This document shows, one piece after another, positions 33,036 to 40,708 of a stretch of DNA of 64,000 nt; position 1 is the first letter of the stretch; every line of letters begins with the position of its first letter. The stretch is from Aldehydirespirator sp965220645 (lineage in GTDB: Bacteria > Actinomycetota > Acidimicrobiia > Acidimicrobiales > Aldehydirespiratoraceae). The position numbers and the translations under genes are program-made. The notes beneath the pieces were generated by a model. The model was given only the letters and a program-made list of their open reading frames with translations, was not told where the DNA came from and ran no database searches. The stretch lies in NCBI GenBank assembly GCA_965220645.1, contig OZ244836.1:3472001-3536000 (forward strand), given 5' to 3'.

Positions 33036-34025
33036 TCAGGCGGTTCCGAACGTGAGTCCCAGGTCCTTGAGCCAGCGTCGGTAGGCGACCGCGGTCCTGT
33101 CCGCTCGCACGTGCCACTCCGCCGCCAGGTCCAGCGGCAGCAGGTCGGGTCGTTGCGACTCCACGATGGGGATGTCCTGGAGCACGATCTCATCGATGTA
33201 GGCGCCGAAGTCGGCGTCGGACAGGTCGTGGTTGTAGTTCATCGAGTTCCACATCCAGCCGACGCTGTGGTGCTCGTCGACCGGGGTGACCGCGAAGTAC
33301 ATGGTGTAGCGCTCCGGGCCGCCCCCGGGGATCGACAGCCCGATGTAGGCAGTGAGGGGCCGCAGCACCCGGTACAGCCACTGGGCCATCTTGGCCGCAC
33401 CCGACCCGTCGGGGTTGGGCGTCCAGGTGTTGATGTCGCGGGCGATGATGCCGTCGGGCCCGGCCTCGACGGTGTAGTCGCCGACCTCGGTGTGGTCGCG
33501 GTCGCCGAGGATTCCCTCGTGCACGAACGGGAAGTGGGTGGCGTCCAGGAAGTTCTCTATGACTCGGGGCCCGCCGGCCCGGATCTCATAGGGGCCGCCG
33601 AGGACATGGCGGAAGGCGGGGTCGTCCCACTCGTCATACGGCGGCACGCCCCGGTCGGGCCGGCCGAGCGAGGCCCAGATCAGCCCGTGGGCCTCGGTGG
33701 CCGCGTAGACGGTGGCGCAGGCCTTGGCCGGGGGCTTCTGCCGGGGCCGGGAGGGTATGTGGACGCAGGTTCCGGACTGGTCGTAGGTCCAGCCGTGGTA
33801 GGGGCATTCCAGGCCGAGTCCGGTGACCTGGCCGAGCGAGAGGCGGGTGCCCCGGTGCACGCACAGGTCCTTCCAGACCATGACCCCGGTGCCGGCCTCG
33901 CTGCGGTTCCGCCACACGACCAAATCCTCGCCCAGCAGCCGGGCTCCGGCCAGGCCGCCATCGGGCACGTCGTCGCTGCGAGCCACCACATGCCAGTCGT
34001 TCACCAGCACCGGATCGGCGATCAT
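33036..34025 (-). CDS. Rieske non-heme iron oxygenase alpha subunit, NdmA/NdmB-like
   Basis: The 329-residue protein has Rieske ligands C55-x-H57 and C74-x2-H77 (LCVHRG, CPYHG) and the iron site ENFLDATHFPFVHEG (D161, H164, H169). The C-terminus (VLQDIPIVESQRPDLLPL, VRADRTAVAYRRWLKDLG) matches the style of the NdmA-type N-demethylase family and the two NdmC-like proteins here. It is second in an operon after the Rieske-less protein, joined to it through three ATGA-coupled micro-ORFs. Confidence 0.87.
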   Translation of the reverse strand: MIADPVLVNDWHVVARSDDVPDGGLAGARLLGEDLVVWRNRSEAGTGVMVWKDLCVHRGTRLSLGQVTGLGLECPYHGWTYDQSGTCVHIPSRPRQKPPAKACATVYAATEAHGLIWASLGRPDRGVPPYDEWDDPAFRHVLGGPYEIRAGGPRVIENFLDATHFPFVHEGILGDRDHTEVGDYTVEAGPDGIIARDINTWTPNPDGSGAAKMAQWLYRVLRPLTAYIGLSIPGGGPERYTMYFAVTPVDEHHSVGWMWNSMNYNHDLSDADFGAYIDEIVLQDIPIVESQRPDLLPLDLAAEWHVRADRTAVAYRRWLKDLGLTFGTA

Positions 34026-34130
34026 GGCCGGATCACCCGTAGGACCAGGTCGCCGATCATGGCCGGATCACCCGTAGGACCAGGTCGCTGATCATGGCCG
34101 GATCATGGCTGCTGTCATCCCCCGGCTCAT
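34022..34130 (-). other. relay of three ATGA-coupled 12-codon micro-ORFs
   Basis: Starts at 34130, 34095 and 34060 each open a 12-residue frame. The stop TGA of each overlaps the next ATG by ATGA; the first overlaps the stop of the NdmC-like gene, and the last overlaps the start of the Rieske gene (34025). The last two ORFs are copies of a 35 bp unit (MISDLVLRVIRP and MIGDLVLRVIRP); the first is MSRGMTAAMIRP. The unit length (2 mod 3) keeps the overlap in every copy. Confidence 0.75.
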
Positions 34131-35038
34131 CCCCCGGCAGGGATCACGCCGTAGGTGACGCCCTGGTCGGCCAGCCAGCGCCGGTAGGCGATGGCCGACC
34201 GGTCGGCCCTTATGGGAGTCTCGGCTCTGGGGTCGAGGGGCAGGCGCTTGGGGTGCTGGTTCTCGAGGATGGGCTTGTCCTGGGCGAAGATCAGCAGCTG
34301 GTAGGCCTTGATCTCGGTGTTGGTGCTGGTGTCGTCGATCACGCCCATGTAGTTGTGGGCCCGCACCCGGTCCGCGCTCATGGGCTGCACCCAGATGGCG
34401 CAGATGTCCTCCAGGGACGGGTCGGGGAGGCTGTCGTAGTAGAGCATCACGCAGTAGGGGTGCGGGACCCGGTAGCGGTAGCGCATCACCATCGGCTCGT
34501 CGAAGTTGACGCCCACCCTTGGCACCAGCATGTCGCACTTGGAGGCGTGGACCTCGCCGTCGCGGACCTCGACGTCGTACTCGACCACCTCGGTGTGGGG
34601 CTGCACGCCCAGCGAGCCGTCGTGCACATAGGGGAAGTGGGCCAGGTCGAGGAAGTTCTCCACCGCTCGGGGCGCTGACGTGGCCACGCCGACGCTGCCC
34701 GCGTTCATGTTGCGCCGCCTCGGGTGGTGGTACTCCGGCAGCGGGAACAGCTCGTCGGGCGGCTCTCCGAGACTGGTCCAGAGGTAGCCGTACTCCGGCT
34801 TGACCGGCAGGGGCTCGGCCCCGTTGAGGGTGGCGGCATCGACCGGGGCGCCCGCGGGCGGGGTACCCGGCGAGCGCCAGACCCGGTACTCACCGTCACC
34901 GGTGTCGGTGAAGCCGATGCACTCGTCGAGCAGCAGGGTCTCGTTCACGACGCCGACCGCGACCTCGTCGAGGGCGCTGATCACGTGCCACTGGTTCAAG
35001 ATCACCGGGTCGGCACAAGCCGGCTTCACGGTCTCCAC
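34127..35038 (-). CDS. Rieske-less non-heme iron oxygenase, NdmC-like
   Basis: This 303-residue protein matches the Rieske oxygenases nearby at both ends (ILNQWHVISALDEVAVGVVN; ILENQHPKRLPLDPRAETPI and SAIAYRRWLADQGVTYG). The stretch that should hold CxH and CxxH is replaced by a short VWRSPGTPPAGAP link, so no Rieske cluster can form. The mononuclear iron site ENFLDLAHFPYVHDG (D131, H134, H139) is intact. This is the defining feature of NdmC, which takes electrons from the Rieske centre of NdmD. The start GTG 35038 lies 26 bp from the TGATAA-N7-TTATCA palindrome. Confidence 0.85.
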   Translation of the reverse strand: METVKPACADPVILNQWHVISALDEVAVGVVNETLLLDECIGFTDTGDGEYRVWRSPGTPPAGAPVDAATLNGAEPLPVKPEYGYLWTSLGEPPDELFPLPEYHHPRRRNMNAGSVGVATSAPRAVENFLDLAHFPYVHDGSLGVQPHTEVVEYDVEVRDGEVHASKCDMLVPRVGVNFDEPMVMRYRYRVPHPYCVMLYYDSLPDPSLEDICAIWVQPMSADRVRAHNYMGVIDDTSTNTEIKAYQLLIFAQDKPILENQHPKRLPLDPRAETPIRADRSAIAYRRWLADQGVTYGVIPAGG

Positions 35039-35063
35039 TGTGTCGTTCCCAGTCTTCCCCGCT

Positions 35064-35084
35064 CTGATAAATGCTGCTTATCAG
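35064..35084. promoter_or_regulatory. palindromic operator CTGATAA-N7-TTATCAG upstream of the NdmC-like gene
   Basis: A 21 bp site with perfect 7 bp arms around ATGCTGC lies 26 bp upstream of the GTG at 35038. The core TGATAA-N7-TTATCA is identical to the site at 30109-30127, 5 kb away in the same island. Two exact copies at two promoters of one pathway point to a common regulator, possibly the XRE-cupin protein at 23911. Confidence 0.65.
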
Positions 35085-35288
35085 TGTGGCATCCCATCGG
35101 GACACGCGCAATCCTGTCGAGGCTATGCATTCGGCAGAGGGGCCCGCAGGTCGGAACTGCGACTCACAACGGTGCCGCGGCTGCCTGAGAACGCCCATGA
35201 GAGAAGAATCCTCGGCGCAGGCGCCGCCTACGTTGACGGTGACCGGTTTCTGACTGGCGGCCCTGACCAGGCAGCGCGGTAGCAGGGC

Positions 35289-36386
35289 TTACCGGCGGCG
35301 GGCGAGGGCGGGGGTCATCGGCGCCACGACCTGGGCGGCGCCGATGACGCCGTGGAAGTAGAAGTAAGCGACCACTGCGCCCGTGACCCTGGCGGCAACG
35401 GTGGCCATGGTGCTGTGGCTCCGCTCGGTGGGCTCCAGGGGGCCGGTGTCGGCCAGCATCCGGGCCTTGAAGTCGGCGATGAACTTGGTGTCGGTGATCA
35501 GCAGGCAGACCTCCTGGTTGCAGCGGAAGCTGTGACGGCTGAAGTTGGAGGAACCCACCAGGAGCTTGTGGTCGTCGGCCAGCAGGAACCGGGCGTGGAA
35601 GAAGTCCGGATAGGTGCGCAACTCCACACCGGCGCGGGCCAGGCGGCTCCAGATGTACGGCTCTGCGGCCCGCAGCCAGCGGTAGTTGTTCTGCCGGGCG
35701 GTGATCACTGTCTTGACGGGGGCCCGGGCCTGGCCGAGCAGCTTGACGATGCCCAGATCCAGGGAGTAGGGCGACGCCAGCACGAGGCTTGCGGTCGCCT
35801 CGTCGACCAGCTGGGTGAAGGCGGGCTCGATCTCCCTGTTGGTCAGCACGGCCCCGTTCATGGAGCGGCGATCGCCTTGCTCGGTGCGGGCGAAGTCGTC
35901 GACAACGGCTTCGATGGTGGCGGGGTCGGTGGTGCGGACCATGAAGTCTCGCCAGGCGAAGTTGTGGTCGCTGATGTTGATGCCGCCGAGGAAGGCGTGG
36001 TCGTCGACCACGTAGAGCTTCTTGTGGTTGCGGCTCATGCCGAAGAACTTCACCGGTCCGAAGGGCTGGGTGAAGGTCACGGCCACGCCGGCGGCCCTGA
36101 GCCGGTCGAACATCGCCTTCGTCTCCGTGGCCTCGTCCCGCACCGACGGGTCGGTGTCCTTCCGGTCGCTGACGTAGCGCAGGGCGAAGCAGTCGACGAG
36201 CAGCCTCACATCCACGCCCCGGCCAACGGCACCGGCCAGCAGATCGGCCACCGCAAGGCCCGAGGCATCGCCGTCGAAGGTCATCACCTGTACGAGGATC
36301 CGCCGCTCGGCCGCGGTCAGGCTCTGATGCAGGTCCCGGACGAACTCCCGGTTGTCCAAGAGCCGCAGAAGCCCGTCGCCGCCCAC
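35289..36386 (-). CDS. phospholipase D-family protein (cardiolipin synthase-like)
   Basis: The 365-residue protein carries two PLD motifs: SRNHKKLYVVDDHAFLGGIN (HxKx4D) and DFFHARFLLADDHKLLVGSS, where the Lys of HxKx4D is Arg. Family members transfer phosphatidyl groups or cleave phosphodiesters. The second motif's change may lower activity. A hydrophobic C-terminal stretch (VTGAVVAYFYFHGVIGAAQ) suggests membrane attachment. The 200 bp upstream of its 3' neighbour (35085-35288) shows no gene. Confidence 0.8.
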   Translation of the reverse strand: MGGDGLLRLLDNREFVRDLHQSLTAAERRILVQVMTFDGDASGLAVADLLAGAVGRGVDVRLLVDCFALRYVSDRKDTDPSVRDEATETKAMFDRLRAAGVAVTFTQPFGPVKFFGMSRNHKKLYVVDDHAFLGGINISDHNFAWRDFMVRTTDPATIEAVVDDFARTEQGDRRSMNGAVLTNREIEPAFTQLVDEATASLVLASPYSLDLGIVKLLGQARAPVKTVITARQNNYRWLRAAEPYIWSRLARAGVELRTYPDFFHARFLLADDHKLLVGSSNFSRHSFRCNQEVCLLITDTKFIADFKARMLADTGPLEPTERSHSTMATVAARVTGAVVAYFYFHGVIGAAQVVAPMTPALARRR

Positions 36387-36583
36387 CCGCCGACGCTACC
36401 CGCCCCGCCGTCCGCGGTGGTCCACCCGCACCGTCGCAGAGTCTCGGTTGGTTTCGCGGTTGTGTGGCCGCAGGACCCCTCATCACGAGTATCCGCGATC
36501 GCCGATCAAAGTATGTTTCAGTTGTTTTCATTGATATTCAATCTAGAGTCCGGTCCGTGGGCGAGGAGCGCGTGCTCAAACGA

Positions 36584-37540
36584 ATGAGCCAGCAGCATGG
36601 GCTGATCTCACGGCGGCAGGCGCTCGCAGGGATGACGCAGGGCCAGGTCAGGCAGCGTCTGAGCAGCGGCACTTGGATTCGGGATGCTCGGGGTGTGTAC
36701 CGGCACGCGTGTTCACCACCGACTCCTGTCTCAAGACTGCTAGCCGCTTGTATGGCCCACAATGCACTGGCCAGCCACCGCTCGGCTGCTGCCTTGCACC
36801 GAATCGACGGATTCAGGCTCGACCGAGTTGAGGTGGTTCTGCGGGCCGGCCAAGCCAGAGAGATCAGAGGTCTCAAGCTGCACGAGTCGTCTCAGATGGA
36901 GCTGGCGAAGCCGGTGGAGATCGACGGGGTGCCGTGCACGCCGTTGGACCGCACGATCCTCGATCTGGCGGCAGTGGTGAGCCGCAAGCAGCTGGACGAC
37001 GCCATTGACTCGGTACTGCGAGATCGACGACTGCGTCTCATGGACCTCGAGCGGGTTCTGGCTGCTCATTCTCGGCGTGGTAGAGACGGCTGCGGAAGGC
37101 TAAGGGCCGCGCTTGTGGACCGTTGCGGCGATGATCGGGTGCCCTTGAGCGCTTGGAGCCGTCGCGTCTCGGATCTGCTCGCCAGTCGCGGGCTGCCGCT
37201 CCCGGTGCTCGAGCACCGAGTAGACGGTCCCGAGGGAGGCTTCGTAGCTCAAGTCGATCTGGCATACCCCTGCCAGCGTCTAGCCATCGAGCTCGACAGC
37301 AAGCGGTGGCACATGGACCACGTGTCCTTCGAAACGGACCGCGAGCGTCGCAACCGGCTGATCCAAGCGGGTTGGAGCGTCCTCAACTTCACATGGGACT
37401 ACTGCAAGCAGCGTCCCGACGACCTGTGCAACCTCGTCGCCCAGACCCTCGCCGCCCCACCCACGCCCAACCAGACCGAAATCCTTGTGCAAAAGAGCGT
37501 CACACAACCACGACCACAAGAATCTCGAGAAGCCGGCTAG
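36584..37540 (+). CDS. AbiEi-type antitoxin domain/DUF559 endonuclease-like protein
   Basis: From ATG 36584 this gives 318 residues; GTG 36557 or 36572 are alternatives near GAGGAG. The N-terminus resembles the winged-helix AbiEi antitoxin domain (LISRRQALAGMTQGQVRQRL, WIRDARGVYRHA). The C-terminus resembles DUF559/Vsr-like nucleases (VDLAYPCQRLAIELDSKRWH, ERRNRLIQAGWSVLNFTWDY). No AbiEii toxin is adjacent. The last ~25 codons are made from a repeat that recurs 92 bp later, so the true C-terminus may have been extended or replaced. The region before it (36500-36545) is AT-rich and probably holds the promoter. Confidence 0.75.
   Translation: MSQQHGLISRRQALAGMTQGQVRQRLSSGTWIRDARGVYRHACSPPTPVSRLLAACMAHNALASHRSAAALHRIDGFRLDRVEVVLRAGQAREIRGLKLHESSQMELAKPVEIDGVPCTPLDRTILDLAAVVSRKQLDDAIDSVLRDRRLRLMDLERVLAAHSRRGRDGCGRLRAALVDRCGDDRVPLSAWSRRVSDLLASRGLPLPVLEHRVDGPEGGFVAQVDLAYPCQRLAIELDSKRWHMDHVSFETDRERRNRLIQAGWSVLNFTWDYCKQRPDDLCNLVAQTLAAPPTPNQTEILVQKSVTQPRPQESREAG
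37477..37527 (+). repeat. hairpin repeat, copy 1 (within AbiEi-like gene 3' end)
   Basis: Arms CGAAATCCTTGTG and CACAAGAATCTCG pair with G-T and one mismatch. This is the first of two copies 92 bp apart in a ~60 bp block that starts CCCAACCAGACC. Confidence 0.6.
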
Positions 37541-37568
37541 GCGCGACCCGGCGCAGGCCCAACCAGAC

Positions 37569-37619
37569 CGAAATCCTTGTGCAAAAGAGCGTCACACAAC
37601 CACGACCACAAGAATTTCG
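37569..37619 (+). terminator. hairpin repeat, copy 2 (between AbiEi-like gene and sdhC)
   Basis: Arms CGAAATCCTTGTG and CACAAGAATTTCG lie around a ~25 nt loop, followed by GGGAGGGTGGCGG. It falls 28 bp after the stop at 37540 and before sdhC. Shared arm sequence with 17036-17084 suggests a family of terminators. Confidence 0.55.
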
Positions 37620-37651
37620 GGGAGGGTGGCGGGGGCGGTAGCTTTGGGGGC

Positions 37652-38434
37652 GTGGCGCGGACGGTCACCCCCACCGGTACGGGCACTAGCGAGCGGGTGC
37701 CGCCGCTGAGGCGACGCCGGCGGGAGCTGCCCTGGCCGCTGAACATCTACCAGACCGCAGTCGGCAAGAAGTACGTGATGGCGATCACGGGCGTCGGGCT
37801 GCTGGCCTTCGTGATCGTGCACATGATCGGCAACCTGCACCTCTACGAGGGACCGACCCAGGTGAACGAGTACGCCGAGGCGCTGCGGGACCTGGGAGGC
37901 CATCTGGTGCCCCGCACCCTGATCCTGTGGATGATGCGGATCGGGCTGCTGGCCATGTTCGTGCTGCACATCCACAGCGCCTGGTCGCTCAAGGAGATCA
38001 GCCGGCGCAGCAGCGAGAAGGCCAACTGGGTGAGCGGCAACAAGCGCTACGCCGGCGGGCAGGACTTCGTGGCCGTCAACTTCGCCAGCCGCACCATGCG
38101 CTGGACCGGCCCCATCATCGGCCTCTACGTGCTGTTCCACCTGGCCGACCTCACGTGGGGCTGGTGGCTGGGCGACGACTACATCCGGGGCGACGTGTAC
38201 CACAACGTGGTGGAGTCGCTGTCGTCGATCCCGGTGGCGATCATCTACATCGTGGCCAACGCGGCGCTGTCGGTGCACATCTACCACGGCATCGCCTCGG
38301 CCTTCCAGACCTTGGGCGTGAACAACCCCCGGTTCAACCATCTGCGGCGGGGGTTGGCGACGGTGGTGGCCGGCGCGATCCTCGTCGGCAACCTGAGCTT
38401 CCCGATCATGGTGCAGAGCGGGGTGGTCGCATGA
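37652..38434 (+). CDS. sdhC: succinate dehydrogenase cytochrome b subunit
   Basis: From GTG 37652 this gives 260 residues. It is a five-helix cytochrome b558-type anchor, as found with the large SdhA and a two-domain SdhB. Helices include KKYVMAITGVGLLAFVIVHM, LWMMRIGLLAMFVLHIHSAW and MRWTGPIIGLYVLFHLADLT, with heme-ligand histidine candidates in VHMIGNLHL, LHIHSAW and FHLADLT. It links the flavoprotein to the quinone pool. Its stop starts a chain of micro-ORFs leading to sdhA. Confidence 0.9.
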   Translation: MARTVTPTGTGTSERVPPLRRRRRELPWPLNIYQTAVGKKYVMAITGVGLLAFVIVHMIGNLHLYEGPTQVNEYAEALRDLGGHLVPRTLILWMMRIGLLAMFVLHIHSAWSLKEISRRSSEKANWVSGNKRYAGGQDFVAVNFASRTMRWTGPIIGLYVLFHLADLTWGWWLGDDYIRGDVYHNVVESLSSIPVAIIYIVANAALSVHIYHGIASAFQTLGVNNPRFNHLRRGLATVVAGAILVGNLSFPIMVQSGVVA

Positions 38435-38788
38435 GCGGGGCGACCACCGGACGGTGCCAGCATGACGGCCGACGAGAATCCCGGCAGAGCGGGGTGGTCG
38501 CATGAGCGGGGCGACCGCCGGACGGTGCCAGCATGACGGCCGACGAGAATCCCGGCAGAGCGGGGTGGTCGCATGAGCGGGGCGACCACCGGACGGTGCC
38601 AGCATGACGGCAGACGAGAATCCCGGCAGAGCGGGGTGGTCGCATGAGCGGGGCGACCACCGGACGGTGCCAGCATGACGGCCGACGAGAATCCCGGCAG
38701 AGCGGGGTGGTCGCATGAGCGGGGCGACCACCGGACGGTGCCAGCATGACGGCCGACGAGAATCCCGGCAGAGCGGGGTGGTCGCATG
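38431..38788 (+). other. relay of five ATGA-coupled 24-codon micro-ORFs between sdhC and sdhA
   Basis: A 71 bp unit is repeated five times exactly. ATGs fall at 38431, 38502, 38573, 38644 and 38715, then the sdhA ATG at 38786. Each unit encodes a 24-residue peptide beginning MSGATTGRCQHDGRRE (unit 2 has GCC for ACC; unit 3 has CAG for CCG) and ending SGVVA, the same ending as SdhC. Each TGA overlaps the next ATG by ATGA. The sdhC stop overlaps the first and sdhA begins at the last. Confidence 0.88.
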
Positions 38789-40708
38789 AGCGTCGTGCTT
38801 GACGCCAAGGTCCCGGAGGGGTCGATCGCAGACAAGTGGGACAACCACAAGTTCTCGGTGAAGCTGGTCAACCCGGCTAACAAGCGGCGCTTCAAGATCC
38901 TGGTGGTCGGCACCGGGCTGGCCGGGGCATCGGCCGCGGCGTCGCTGGCCGAGCTGGGCTACAAGGTCGAGGCGTTCACCTTCCACGACTCGCCCCGGCG
39001 GGCCCACTCGATCGCCGCGCAGGGCGGCATCAACGCAGCCAAGAACTACCGCAACGACGGCGACTCCATCTACCGGCTGTTCTACGACACCGTCAAGGGC
39101 GGCGACTACCGCTCCCGGGAGGCCAACGTGTACCGGCTGTCCCAGGTGTCGCTCAACATCATCGACCAGTGCGCGGCCCAGGGGGTGCCCTTCGCCCGGG
39201 AGTACGGCGGCCTGCTGGCCAACCGGTCCTTCGGCGGCGCCCAGGTGAGCCGCACCTTCTACGCCCGGGGCCAGACCGGCCAGCAGCTGCTGCTGGGCGC
39301 CTACCAGGCCATGGCCGCCCAGATCGCAGCCGGCGGGGTGACGCTGCACAACCGGGCCGACGTGCTCGACATCGTGGTCAAGGACGGCGAGACGTGCGGG
39401 ATCGTGGTGAGGGATCTGCTCACCGGCGAGGTCCGGGCCCACAGCGGCCATGCGGTGGTGCTGGCCACCGGCGGCTACGGCAACGTCTACTACCTGTCCA
39501 CCAACGCCATGAACTGCAACGTCACCGCGGCGTGGCGGGCCCACCGGCGGGGGGCGACCTTCGCCAACCCCTGCTACACGCAGATCCACCCAACGTGCAT
39601 TCCGGCCAGCGACGAGTTCCAGTCGAAGCTGACGCTGATGTCGGAGTCGCTGCGCAACGACGGGCGCATCTGGGTGCCTCGCACCATGGACGAGGCCCGG
39701 GCCGCGGCCGACGTCTCCGAAGCCGACCGCTACTACTTCCTGGAGGAGAAGTACCCGGCATTCGGGAACCTGGTGCCGCGAGACGTGGCGTCGCGCAACG
39801 CCAAGACGGTGGTGGACCAGGGCCTGGGGGTGGGGCCGCTGCGCAACGGCGTGTACCTCGACTTCGCCGACGTGATCGCCCGCGACGGCGAGGCGGTGGT
39901 GCGCGAGAAGTACGGGAACCTGTTCGACATGTACGAGCGCATCACCGGCGAGGACCCCTACCACTCGCCCATGCGCATCTACCCGGCCACCCACTACACC
40001 ATGGGCGGGCTGTGGGTGGACTACAACCTGATGACCAACGTGGCGGGCCTCTACGCCTTGGGCGAGTGCAACTTCTCGGACCACGGGGCCAACCGCCTGG
40101 GGGCCTCCGCGCTCATGCAGGGGCTGGCCGACGGCTACTTCGTGCTGCCCTACACCATCGGCGACTACCTGGCCCCGAAGCTGGGGTCGGATCCGGTGCC
40201 GACCGACGATCCGGCGTTCGCGGCGGCGGTGGCCGAGGTGGACGACCGCACGAGGGGCTGGCTGGCCAAGCGGGGCACCAAGTCGGTTGACTACTACCAC
40301 CGCGAGCTGGGCAAGATCGTGTGGGAGTACTGCGGCATGGCCCGCAACCGCACCGGTCTGGAGAAGGCCCTGACCGAGATCCCGGCACTGCGGGAGGAGT
40401 TCAGGGCCAACGTGAAGGTGCTGGGCTCGGCCGACACCACCAACCAGTCGCTGGAGCAGGTCAACCGGGTGGACGACTTCATGGAGATGGCCGAGCTCAA
40501 GGTGCGCGACGCCCTGCACCGCGAGGAGTCCTGCGGCGGGCATTTCCGGGAGGAGCACCAGACCCCCGAGGGCGAGGCCCTGCGGGACGACGAGAACTTC
40601 AAGTATGTGGCCGCGTGGGACTGGCAGGGTCCGGACCGGCCCCAGGAGCTGATCAAGGAGCCGCTGGACTTCGAGAACGTGAAGCTCACCCAGAGGAGCT
40701 ACAAGTGA
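38786..40708 (+). CDS. sdhA: succinate dehydrogenase flavoprotein subunit
   Basis: The 640-residue protein oxidises succinate using covalent FAD. The FAD-binding motif ILVVGTGLAGASAAASLAEL, the covalent-His region RRAHSIAAQGGINAAKN, ATGGYGNVYYLSTNAMN and the active-site THYTMGGLWVDYNLMTNV with NRLGASALMQGLADGYFVLP are all visible. The length matches the long form paired with a five-helix SdhC. Its TGA overlaps the sdhB start (GTGA at 40705-40708). Confidence 0.95.
   Translation: MSVVLDAKVPEGSIADKWDNHKFSVKLVNPANKRRFKILVVGTGLAGASAAASLAELGYKVEAFTFHDSPRRAHSIAAQGGINAAKNYRNDGDSIYRLFYDTVKGGDYRSREANVYRLSQVSLNIIDQCAAQGVPFAREYGGLLANRSFGGAQVSRTFYARGQTGQQLLLGAYQAMAAQIAAGGVTLHNRADVLDIVVKDGETCGIVVRDLLTGEVRAHSGHAVVLATGGYGNVYYLSTNAMNCNVTAAWRAHRRGATFANPCYTQIHPTCIPASDEFQSKLTLMSESLRNDGRIWVPRTMDEARAAADVSEADRYYFLEEKYPAFGNLVPRDVASRNAKTVVDQGLGVGPLRNGVYLDFADVIARDGEAVVREKYGNLFDMYERITGEDPYHSPMRIYPATHYTMGGLWVDYNLMTNVAGLYALGECNFSDHGANRLGASALMQGLADGYFVLPYTIGDYLAPKLGSDPVPTDDPAFAAAVAEVDDRTRGWLAKRGTKSVDYYHRELGKIVWEYCGMARNRTGLEKALTEIPALREEFRANVKVLGSADTTNQSLEQVNRVDDFMEMAELKVRDALHREESCGGHFREEHQTPEGEALRDDENFKYVAAWDWQGPDRPQELIKEPLDFENVKLTQRSYK

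Noticed and set aside
20941..35038. Steroid or aromatic-ring catabolism as the main role of the Rieske genes
   Set aside because: No ring-cleavage dioxygenase, dehydrogenase or sterol genes are present nearby, whereas purine transport and deamination genes are; not fully excluded.
38281..38913. Reverse-strand repeat-rich ORFs opposite the sdhC-sdhA gap
   Set aside because: They are the complement of the 71 bp array and of well-supported sdh genes, with no family match.
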